Shown one piece after another: positions 57,156-64,000 of a DNA stretch of 64,000 nt. Position 1 is the first letter of the stretch; every line of letters starts with the position of its first letter. Under the pieces are notes generated by a model. It was not told the origin of the DNA and ran no database searches. It was given only the letters and a program-made list of their open reading frames with translations. This stretch comes from Leptospiraceae bacterium. GTDB lineage: Bacteria > Spirochaetota > Leptospiria > Leptospirales > Leptospiraceae. A program made the translations under genes and the position numbers. Where the stretch lies: NCBI GenBank assembly GCA_016711485.1, contig JADJSX010000013.1, positions 124,001 to 188,000 on the forward strand. The letters run 5' to 3'.

Positions 57156-57296
57156 CTTGCCATCCTTTCATTTACTCTAACTTCCGATTCCAAAAAAACG
57201 GTGTCTGTCCATTCCCAAGAAAGAAAAGAAAAAAGTAAGATTAATAAATCCTACTCTGGAACGAAGTAGTTTGGCGACTTGACAAAGTCGCATTAA

Positions 57297-57642
57297 AAAA
57301 GAATTTCGTATAAAAATTATTTTTATCGAAAAATCCTATTTTACATGAGCTAAGTTTTTCTCCTAATCTTAGCAAAGCACCATCATTTACTTTATCCCAG
57401 AAACTATTATGTAAAGAACTCCAAAAACTACCTGAAATGGATAGGTGGGTTTATCTGCCAAAAGTAGGAAAAAAACGAACGCTGATAAACATGGATAAGA
57501 ACAATATTTAATGAATCCGCGTTTATCAACGTTAATATCTTCCCAATAAATATTTTTTATCTCTATCTTATTTTATTCTACTTGCTTGTTCTAATATTCC
57601 TATTATAATTTCCAAATACACTCAATGATTTAGGAGATTTTT
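57297..57642. other. intergenic region before the vault-like gene
   Basis: No called gene. A 50-codon open stretch at about 57350-57511 (PEMDRWVYLPKVGKKRTLI) may be the end of a lost gene. The right part has the motif CGCTGATAAACATGGATAAG and AATCCGCGTTTATCAACGTT, then an AGGAG site before the ATG at 57643. Confidence 0.4.
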
Positions 57643-60135
57643 ATGCCAGTAGAAGAAAGACAACGCGAACGAGATTTAATACTTTCCCCCAATGAATTTG
57701 CATTTATATCCGACCAAACCAAAGGAAATATTAATATTTATGTTGGTCCCTACAAAGCGAGTCTTTCCAATACTGACCAGCCCATTATATTTAACGAAAA
57801 GACCAAACGTTTTGAAAAATGCTCTTTAGAAACATCGATTCAAACCTTTGCAATTTCTCCAGAAGGTTGGTATTTAGTCCTAAAAAATCCTGCCAAAGAC
57901 AACTCAAACCCAAAGACAGGGACAGTAAATAGCCTCATTGAATTAAATGTGGGGCATAAAGTGAATATCCCCGGACCAATTTCCTTTCCTCTTTGGTCGG
58001 GGCAAATGGTAAATGTAGTCAAAGGACATCACTTACGTTCGAATCAATACTTGGTAGTGAGAGTTTACGACGAAACAGCCGCAAAAGAGAATTGGAATAA
58101 AGCCGTCATCAAAACAAGTGAATCCAGCAGAACCCAAACAGAATTTGATATTTCAAAACTCAAGTTAGGCAAACATCTTATTATTAAAGGAACTGAGGTT
58201 TCGTTCTATATACCGCCAACAGGAATCGAAGTTGTAAAGGATGCAAGAAATCAATACATACGCGAAGCCGTAACCTTAGAGAGATTAGAATATTGTATAC
58301 TACTCGACGAAGATGGAAATAAACGATTTGTGCGAGGACCGGAAGTAGTATTTCCAGAACCAACCGAAACATTCATCCAAAAAGACGGTAGCCGCAAGTA
58401 CCGCGCGATTGAACTCAGTGAAATCAAAGGAATTTACATAAAAGTAATCGCTCCGTATTCCGAAGGTGATGCGCAATACAAAGAAGGTGACGAACTTTTT
58501 ATTACTGGAAAAGACCAGATGATTTATTTTCCACGCAAAGAACATGCAATTGTAAAATATGAAGATGACGAAGTACATTATGCTGTAGCAATTCCTCTCG
58601 GGGAAGCACGTTATGTGATGAACCGACTTACCGGAGAAGTAAAACTTCGCCGTGGACCTGATATGTTTTTGCCTGATCCACGTTTTGAAGTAATAGTGCG
58701 TCGAATTTTAGAAAATCGTCAAGTAGGCCTTTGGTTTCCAGGAAATGACAGAGCAATGGAAGTAAATACTGTCCTTCGACAAAAGGCAATTCAAGCTGAT
58801 AAATCCAGCACAGGTGTTCCTCCACAAAGAATTCCCTCCCCTTCTGCAGCAGGATTTTCCTTAACAGACGAATTACTTGCAAAAATGCCTGTAGAGGAAG
58901 AAGAAAAAGAACAAATAGCAAGTGATTCTTTTCAACGAAGAAATAAATACACTCCTCCAAGGTATATCACGTTAGACACAAAATACGATGGAGCTGTGTC
59001 CATTGGGGTATGGGCTGGTTATGCAATCATGGTAGTTGGAAAATCAGGAGAGCGCAAAGTCATTGTTGGTCCCAGTACTTACTTATTAGAATTCGATGAG
59101 GATATGCAAGTTTTTTCTCTTTCCAAAGGAAATCCTAAGTCAGATGAAAATCTAGTTCGAGATGTATATCTACGAGTGGCTAATAACAAAGTATCCGATA
59201 CTATAGACGTCGAATCTAAAGACTTTGTAAGTATCCAAATCAAACTATCCTATCGATTAAATTTTGTAAATGATTCCTCAAAATGGTTTAATGTAGAAAA
59301 CTATGTAAAATTTCTTACAGATCGATTTCGATCCGTTATCCGCACTGCGGTGAAGAACTATCGTGTAGAAGAATTTTATACAAATGGAATTAACATTATC
59401 AAAAAAACAATACTCGGAGAGGATAACGCTGGTTACCATTTTAACGAAAACGAAATGAAAGTCTATGATGTAGAAATAACAGGCATTCTCATAAAAGATG
59501 CTACCATTGCCAAACTCATGATGGAATCTCAACAAGCTCTCATTCAGGAATCTACAACTCTAACTCGCGAAAAATCGAAATTAGAAATTTTGAAATTTAT
59601 GGAAACCGTTAAACGCGAAACTAGTGAGTCTCAATATACAACCCAAAAAGCTGTATACGGATACGAGAAAGAAGAACTAGAAAAAAGACTAGAATTAGAG
59701 ACAACACGTGCTGAGTCAAACGCATCGATTGAAAATTTAAAATTAAATAATCAGCTAAAAAAAGAAGATTTTTTGAATAACATCAATACATTGCAACTAA
59801 CGCGTGATAAATCTAGACTTGAGCAAGAAGTGTTTTTCAAAGAACAAAATATAAACCTAGCTGCAAAAGAATTAGAAACACAAGTCAAATCTATGGTAGA
59901 ACGTGCAAAAGCAATTAGCCCAGACTTCATTGCCGCACTTCAATCATTCAATGACAAAGAACAACTAGTCAAAATTGCAGAAGCGATGGCACCACTTGCA
60001 ATATTGGGTGGAGAATCTGTGGCTGAAGTATTTTCAAGACTTCTATCTGGAACAAAATTAGAAGGAGTTTTTCTAAATATAGGCGCAGAAAGCCTTAACA
60101 AATTGCCAACTAAAAGAAAAAATGAAGATAAATAA
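57643..60135 (+). CDS. major vault protein (MVP) homologue
   Basis: 830 residues, close to eukaryotic MVP (about 890). The N-terminal repeats match the MVP order: LILSPNEFAFISDQTKGNIN with YVGPYKASL, then SFPLWSGQMVNVVKGHHLRS corresponding to the MVP PFPLYPGE segment, and repeat ends such as YIPPTGIEVV, RFVRGPEVVFPEP and VKLRRGPDMFLPDPRFEVIV. Residues about 445-620 are the SPFH-like shoulder (RKVIVGPSTYLLEFDEDMQV, DFVSIQIKLSYRLNFVND, FRSVIRTAVKNYRVEEFYTN). Residues 620-780 are a long charged cap helix, and 785-830 a short cap-ring-like tail. In eukaryotes 78 MVP copies form the hollow vault particle. No vault-PARP or TEP1 homologue is adjacent. Assembly into a shell is inferred from full domain order. 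AGGAG precedes the ATG. Confidence 0.88.
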   Translation: MPVEERQRERDLILSPNEFAFISDQTKGNINIYVGPYKASLSNTDQPIIFNEKTKRFEKCSLETSIQTFAISPEGWYLVLKNPAKDNSNPKTGTVNSLIELNVGHKVNIPGPISFPLWSGQMVNVVKGHHLRSNQYLVVRVYDETAAKENWNKAVIKTSESSRTQTEFDISKLKLGKHLIIKGTEVSFYIPPTGIEVVKDARNQYIREAVTLERLEYCILLDEDGNKRFVRGPEVVFPEPTETFIQKDGSRKYRAIELSEIKGIYIKVIAPYSEGDAQYKEGDELFITGKDQMIYFPRKEHAIVKYEDDEVHYAVAIPLGEARYVMNRLTGEVKLRRGPDMFLPDPRFEVIVRRILENRQVGLWFPGNDRAMEVNTVLRQKAIQADKSSTGVPPQRIPSPSAAGFSLTDELLAKMPVEEEEKEQIASDSFQRRNKYTPPRYITLDTKYDGAVSIGVWAGYAIMVVGKSGERKVIVGPSTYLLEFDEDMQVFSLSKGNPKSDENLVRDVYLRVANNKVSDTIDVESKDFVSIQIKLSYRLNFVNDSSKWFNVENYVKFLTDRFRSVIRTAVKNYRVEEFYTNGINIIKKTILGEDNAGYHFNENEMKVYDVEITGILIKDATIAKLMMESQQALIQESTTLTREKSKLEILKFMETVKRETSESQYTTQKAVYGYEKEELEKRLELETTRAESNASIENLKLNNQLKKEDFLNNINTLQLTRDKSRLEQEVFFKEQNINLAAKELETQVKSMVERAKAISPDFIAALQSFNDKEQLVKIAEAMAPLAILGGESVAEVFSRLLSGTKLEGVFLNIGAESLNKLPTKRKNEDK

Positions 60136-60188
60136 GATTCATAAATACGATAGGTGGCATAACTTTCTTTGAAATAGAATTCCAAAAA

Positions 60189-60220
60189 ATATTGATTGCA
60201 TTTTTTAATGCAATCAATAT
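60189..60220. promoter_or_regulatory. perfect palindrome between the vault-like gene and the LOV kinase
   Basis: ATATTGATTGCATT (60189-60202), TTTT, and its exact complement (60207-60220). It ends 9 bp before the kinase ATG. On the minus strand the stem is followed by a T-run; on the plus strand it could act as a terminator without a good tail or as an operator covering the start of the kinase gene. Confidence 0.55.
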
Positions 60221-60229
60221 AAAGTAGTC

Positions 60230-63200
60230 ATGTTGCAGAAGAAAGAAAATATTGCCATTTATCTATTAAAGATAACACTTATATCAATTGTATTCTTTTT
60301 ACTCGCAAAATTCAGTTTACATATATCATTTATTCAGTCACATGTTACCTTGTTTTGGCTGCCATCAGGGTTATCGATTGGCGTACTACTATTATTAGGA
60401 ACTAAATATTGGATTGGAATCAGCATTGGTGCATTTTTAGCTAATTATTCTTTTGAAACACCTTTTGGTTTTATAATAAGTTCCATTATTGCAAATACAT
60501 TAGAGCCTTTAATCTCAAGATTTTTTCTGGTTACCCTTTTTCGTTTTAATAAATCTCTTTCTACATTACGAGACGGTCTTTTATTTTTAGGGGTCGCTGT
60601 ATTCACATCCCCAATTTTAAGTGCATTGATAGGCGCCCTCGGACTCTGTTATTCTAAAATGTTGGACTGGCATATGTTTTGGAATGCAGCTTTTAGTTGG
60701 TGTGCAGGCGATGCATTTGGAATACTAACGTTAGGCTCCCTAATCCTAGTTTGGTCCCCAAAAAATAAAATAATATTTACCCCGAAAAGAATACTAGAAA
60801 AATTTATTTTTCTAATTCTATTTCCAATCATCCAAGTAATAGTATATTTCGATCTAATTCCAGAATTTCCAAGTAATTATTTTTCTTGGTTTATTTTTCC
60901 AGTATTAATTTGGGTATCCATTCGATTTAGCCTGAAAACGTCCGTTACTTTTGGATTTATTATTATTTTGATATCTGTATTAGGCACAATACAAAACCAT
61001 GGCCCCTTTTATACGGGGATAACAGACTATAGCCTTATATTAATTTATTGTTTTGTGAGTGTTGTTATGATTAATACTCTTATATTAGCAGTAGTCACAG
61101 TAGAAAAAAATTCAAAAGGCAAAAAAAATAAAAACAGATATGATTTTCAAAGTAAAGAACATAAATTACTAGAAAAAAAGGAAGAACAACTCCGACTTGC
61201 TTTATACGGAAGTGATTTAGGATTATGGGATTGGAATTTTATATCAGGTCAATTAGCGGTTAATGCCCGTTGGATGACAATGCTCGGTCTCGATCCTGAC
61301 GACCAAGTTCCAACAATTGAAAAGTGGAGTTCGTTAGTTCATCCAGAAGATAAAGTCAAACTTGATAAAATAGTCAAAGAAAATATCCTTAATCCTACTG
61401 GAAAAAATTTTGAAATCGAAATTAGAGCCTTACATAAAAACGGTCAGTATATTTGGATTCTTGATAAAGGTGGAGTCACGGAACGTGATCAAAAAGGAAA
61501 TCCAGTCCGAATCACTGGAACACATCTGGATATTACAAAACGAATCCAAGCGGAAGAAACTTTGCATTATACAGAACAAAAATTTCGTAACCTAGTTGAG
61601 TCTACAGATGGAATAGTTTGGGAAGCCGATGCAGTAACATTTCAATTTATTTCCGTCAGTGCAAACGCTGAACGTTTACTCGGTTATTCTACATCGGAAT
61701 GGTTAGAAGCAAATTTTTGGAAAAATCATATTTACTCCGAAGACGCGGAAGAAGCCGTTCTATTTTGCACTTTAAGTACTACTCAAAAAATCGACCACGA
61801 ATTCGAATATCGTTTCATCGCAAAAGATGGAAGGATCGTTTGGTTGAGGGATATTGTAAGAGTTGTAGCAGAAAATAATAATCCGAAATGGCTCAGAGGG
61901 ATATTGATTGATATTACCCAAGATAAAGTCTCGCGGCAAATACTAGATTTGCGCGAGAAAGCATTGGGAGCAATTTCACAAGGCGTTTTATTAACAGATA
62001 TAAGCAGAAAAATAACATACATGAACAAAGCATTTCAAGATATTACAGGATACAACGAAGAAGAAGTATTGGGGCAAACATGTAAATTCCTCCAAGGAAA
62101 AGAAACCAGTCAAATCAGTATAAATGAAATTAAATCAGCACTTGATAAAAAATTACCTATTCAAATAGAAATTTTAAATTATAGAAAAGACGGAAGTAAA
62201 TTTTGGAATGAATTATCGATAGCTCCCGTTCTAGATGCAAGGGGAAACTTAATTCAATATGTGGGTGTCCAAAAGGATATTTCAGAAAAAAAACTTTCTG
62301 AATTAGAATTAATTAAAGCCAAAGAAGAAGCAGAAGCAGCTAATAAAATTAAATCTGATTTTTTAAATAATATGAGCCATGAAATTAGAACCCCTTTAAA
62401 TGCTGTAATAGGTTATGCAGATTTATTACTTAAATCGAATTTAGATCAAAATCAGAATAAACATTTAATGAAGGTCACACAAGCTTCCAATAATCTATTA
62501 GAATTATTCGACGCTATATTAGATTATTCAAATATAGATACTGGTAAATTAGAAATAAAAATTAAAGAAGTAAATATAAAAAATCTAGTCAATCAAATAT
62601 TTGAAGAAAACTTTCCAAACTCAAAAAATCCAAATATCAAAACTTCGATTAAAATCTCAAATGAAGTTCCAGATATAATTTTTACGGATGATACAAATTT
62701 GATAAAAATTATAAAAAATTTAGTGAGCAATGCATTCAAATTTACAGAAATTGGAGAAGTAGAACTAGAAATTAAGGAAAATCAGAATATACCGGAAGAA
62801 AATAAAGTAAACCTTTTTTTCTCAGTCAGAGATACTGGAATTGGAATTTCAGAAGATAACCAAGGGAAAATATTTGAAGCATTCACACAAATAGACTCAT
62901 CTACCAAACGAAAATACGGAGGAACTGGTTTAGGAATTTCTATATCTGATCAATTATTAAAACTAATGCAAAGCAAACTAGAACTAAAAAGCAATCTAGG
63001 AAAAGGAAGTATTTTTTATTTCTCCCTACCGGTATATACCAATTTACCTGATAGACAGATTCAATCTCCCGAAGAAAAAACTAATTTCATTTCCTTAGAT
63101 ATCTTAAACCCGTATAGAGTTTTAGTCGTTGATGATGACTTAATAAATTTGGATTTAATCAAAACGATAACAAAATCTATTCTACCCAATGCAATTGTAT

Positions 63201-63499
63201 TTGAGGCTGAAACAGGCTATAGTGGCATTGAAATATTCAAAAATGAAAAACCAGATATTATTTTTTTAGATATTCAAATGCCAGAAATGAGCGGACAAGA
63301 TGTAGCAATAGAAATTCGAAGCCTTGAAAAATCAGGAAGAATACCTATCATTGCAATCACTGCGGGAACAGCCTTCGGCAACAGAGAAAAATGTTTAGAG
63401 TCCGGAATGGATGATTATGCAAATAAACCTATTACAAAAGTTACAATGCAAAAACTGATTGAAAAATGGCTAATAACCAAAGTAAACAGTAAAATTTAA
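60230..63499 (+). CDS. MASE1-PAS-PAS-LOV hybrid histidine kinase with receiver
   Basis: 1089 residues. A MASE1-type membrane sensor spans 1-290 (FWLPSGLSIGVLLLLGTKYW). PAS domains lie at about 320-440 and 445-570. A third at 573-700 is a LOV domain: FQDITGYNEEEVLGQTCKFL, with the flavin-binding Cys618 in GQTCKFLQG, and NYRKDGSKFWNELSIAPV plus YVGVQKDIS, as in blue-light photoreceptors. HisKA (His717 in NNMSHEIRTPLN), HATPase (NLVSNAFKFT, GGTGLGIS) and a C-terminal receiver (Asp1014 in FLDIQMPEMSG) complete it. All phosphotransfer residues are present. The weak start region follows a palindrome; no strong Shine-Dalgarno is seen. Confidence 0.9.
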   Translation: MLQKKENIAIYLLKITLISIVFFLLAKFSLHISFIQSHVTLFWLPSGLSIGVLLLLGTKYWIGISIGAFLANYSFETPFGFIISSIIANTLEPLISRFFLVTLFRFNKSLSTLRDGLLFLGVAVFTSPILSALIGALGLCYSKMLDWHMFWNAAFSWCAGDAFGILTLGSLILVWSPKNKIIFTPKRILEKFIFLILFPIIQVIVYFDLIPEFPSNYFSWFIFPVLIWVSIRFSLKTSVTFGFIIILISVLGTIQNHGPFYTGITDYSLILIYCFVSVVMINTLILAVVTVEKNSKGKKNKNRYDFQSKEHKLLEKKEEQLRLALYGSDLGLWDWNFISGQLAVNARWMTMLGLDPDDQVPTIEKWSSLVHPEDKVKLDKIVKENILNPTGKNFEIEIRALHKNGQYIWILDKGGVTERDQKGNPVRITGTHLDITKRIQAEETLHYTEQKFRNLVESTDGIVWEADAVTFQFISVSANAERLLGYSTSEWLEANFWKNHIYSEDAEEAVLFCTLSTTQKIDHEFEYRFIAKDGRIVWLRDIVRVVAENNNPKWLRGILIDITQDKVSRQILDLREKALGAISQGVLLTDISRKITYMNKAFQDITGYNEEEVLGQTCKFLQGKETSQISINEIKSALDKKLPIQIEILNYRKDGSKFWNELSIAPVLDARGNLIQYVGVQKDISEKKLSELELIKAKEEAEAANKIKSDFLNNMSHEIRTPLNAVIGYADLLLKSNLDQNQNKHLMKVTQASNNLLELFDAILDYSNIDTGKLEIKIKEVNIKNLVNQIFEENFPNSKNPNIKTSIKISNEVPDIIFTDDTNLIKIIKNLVSNAFKFTEIGEVELEIKENQNIPEENKVNLFFSVRDTGIGISEDNQGKIFEAFTQIDSSTKRKYGGTGLGISISDQLLKLMQSKLELKSNLGKGSIFYFSLPVYTNLPDRQIQSPEEKTNFISLDILNPYRVLVVDDDLINLDLIKTITKSILPNAIVFEAETGYSGIEIFKNEKPDIIFLDIQMPEMSGQDVAIEIRSLEKSGRIPIIAITAGTAFGNREKCLESGMDDYANKPITKVTMQKLIEKWLITKVNSKI

Positions 63500-63599
63500 T
63501 AGCATAACAGTTAAGAAATATATTTCGAAATTGTTAAAGGAAATTGAAGAGTTCTTTCACTTTCAAATCGAATGTATTACGTGTTCTTTTTATTTTTTT

Positions 63600-63740
63600 C
63601 TAAATACAATGGGATAAAAAACTTTTGTCGTTGAATTCCCGATCGGCAAATGGGTAACTTTCGCCAGGTAACTGTATTTTCCATTTACCTGTAACCGCAT
63701 CTTTATTATTTAATTCAATTTTACCGAGTAGCGGATACAT
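63600..63740 (-). CDS. possible small protein or gene remnant
   Basis: 46 residues (MYPLLGKIELNNKDAVTGKW at the start; LPGESYPFADREFNDKSFLS near the end) with coding-like composition. There is no ribosome binding site, and the frame extends upstream through hydrophobic residues (LILLICMYPLLG) from a possible TTG. It could be a small exported protein or a remnant. No family recognised. Confidence 0.3.
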   Translation of the reverse strand: MYPLLGKIELNNKDAVTGKWKIQLPGESYPFADREFNDKSFLSHCI

Positions 63741-63817
63741 ACAAATAAGGAGAATCAATCTTTTTCTTTAGATTAATTCTCTAAAGTAAAACGAATTCAT
63801 TGAATAAAAACATAACT

Positions 63818-64000
63818 CTATATAAGTCCGTTTAGCTTTTCATTAATTTTAAATAAACTAATAAAATCCTCTTCTCCTAAATTTTGGGAAATTCCAGAAT
63901 CATATATTGATTTTAAGGAAGAAATTAAGGGTAAACTCACATTATGCGACATAGCGATTCGAAGAGAATGATTTAAGTCTTTATTCATATTCTTGAGAGA
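63818..64000 (-). CDS. beta-hydroxyacid dehydrogenase (3-hydroxyisobutyrate dehydrogenase-like), C-terminus
   Basis: The last 60 residues are in the window; the gene continues beyond 64000. LKNMNKDLNHSLRIAMSH, VSLPLISSLKSIYDSG and NLGEEDFISLFKI match the helical C-terminal domain of 3-hydroxyisobutyrate and tartronate semialdehyde reductase-type enzymes (K-D-L-x-x-A, G-x-G-x-x-D-x-S). The active site and cofactor domain are outside. Confidence 0.75.
   Translation of the reverse strand, partial: SLKNMNKDLNHSLRIAMSHNVSLPLISSLKSIYDSGISQNLGEEDFISLFKINEKLNGLI

Larger units (their letters stand above)
55992..57211 (-). mobile_element. IS3-family element
   Basis: 1220 bp. The inverted repeats start TGGAGTGAACCTCTTTTTTT and, from the other end, TGGACAGACACCGTTTTTTT and share TTTTTTTGGAATC. 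A 3-bp duplication TTC flanks it. It carries orfA and orfB on the minus strand. Confidence 0.85.
55777..57292. mobile_element. IS701-derived MITE with nested IS3 element
   Basis: The ends (TGCTACTTTGTCAAGTTGGC, and TGCGACTTTGTCAAGTCGCC from the right) match the IS701-like element at 47036. TTAA duplications lie at 55773-55776 and 57293-57296. Without the IS3 the element is about 293 bp and has no transposase. Its centre was a perfect 21-bp hairpin (55971-55991 with 57219-57239) around CCAA. Confidence 0.85.

Noticed and set aside
57643..60135. Flotillin/stomatin-type SPFH protein as alternative for the vault-like protein
   Set aside because: There is no membrane anchor, and the N-terminal 440 residues follow the MVP repeat pattern, which flotillins lack.

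Overview
The window looks like chromosomal DNA of a spirochaete of the family Leptospiraceae. The DNA is AT-rich, there is a DUF1564 gene (a family I know essentially from Leptospira), two-component, SpoIIE-phosphatase and cyclic-di-GMP genes are dense, and dnaX, ybaB and recR lie together. The family assignment is inference from gene content; no rRNA gene is present.

Layout. (1) 1-7435, minus strand: a tight five-gene unit of an AfsA-hotdog/PilZ fusion, a HAD-like protein without its nucleophile, an SDR reductase, a methyltransferase and a giant PknB/AAA kinase cut by the window edge. Its content resembles gamma-butyrolactone (A-factor type) biosynthesis wired to a signalling kinase. (2) 7592-10140: a decayed NmrA gene, a VapBC-type toxin-antitoxin pair, and a polymorphic toxin (Ntox47-like) split by a frameshift, with its probable immunity gene and copies of that gene's 3' end on both sides. 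(3) 10636-18057: PAS-GAF-SpoIIE phosphatase, a CHAT/TPR protease-like protein, a small secreted protein and a membrane protein with an IPT/TIG end. (4) 18060-26990: remnants of TPR and histidine kinase genes, three copies of a dispersed repeat, an RND pump, a RAYT transposase with its REP palindromes (some inside its own reading frame), and a lipoprotein metalloprotease with a HEAT-like partner. (5) 27173-31700: GT4/GH130 glycan pair and DUF1566 proteins. (6) 31898-42006: HK-REC-GGDEF hybrid, alpha/beta hydrolase, OlsB-like acyltransferase, M14 peptidase, GNAT-nitrilase fusion, then a CBS-SpoIIE phosphatase followed by an EAL-CBS-GGDEF protein split at an A7 run. (7) 42155-44838: pstC, pstA, pstB without pstS or phoU. 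(8) 45653-51992: tandem hemerythrin, a PQQ-propeller gene broken by an IS701-like element, tRNA-Ser(GGA), dnaX, ybaB, recR, DUF1564. (9) 52004-57292: two secreted beta-rich proteins, a PAS-PAS-GGDEF cyclase, and an IS3 element sitting in the loop of a 293-bp IS701-derived MITE. (10) 57643-63499: a full-length bacterial homologue of eukaryotic major vault protein, followed by a MASE1-PAS-PAS-LOV histidine kinase hybrid that keeps the photoactive cysteine. The 3' end of a beta-hydroxyacid dehydrogenase closes the window.

The genes share a signalling theme: three GGDEF domains, one EAL, one PilZ, two SpoIIE phosphatases, two hybrid kinases and one Ser/Thr kinase. The two items most likely to be new biology are the vault-protein homologue (57643-60135) and the AfsA-PilZ operon (1-7388). 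Frameshifts in three genes fall at short homopolymers, so assembly error should be excluded before they are read as biology.
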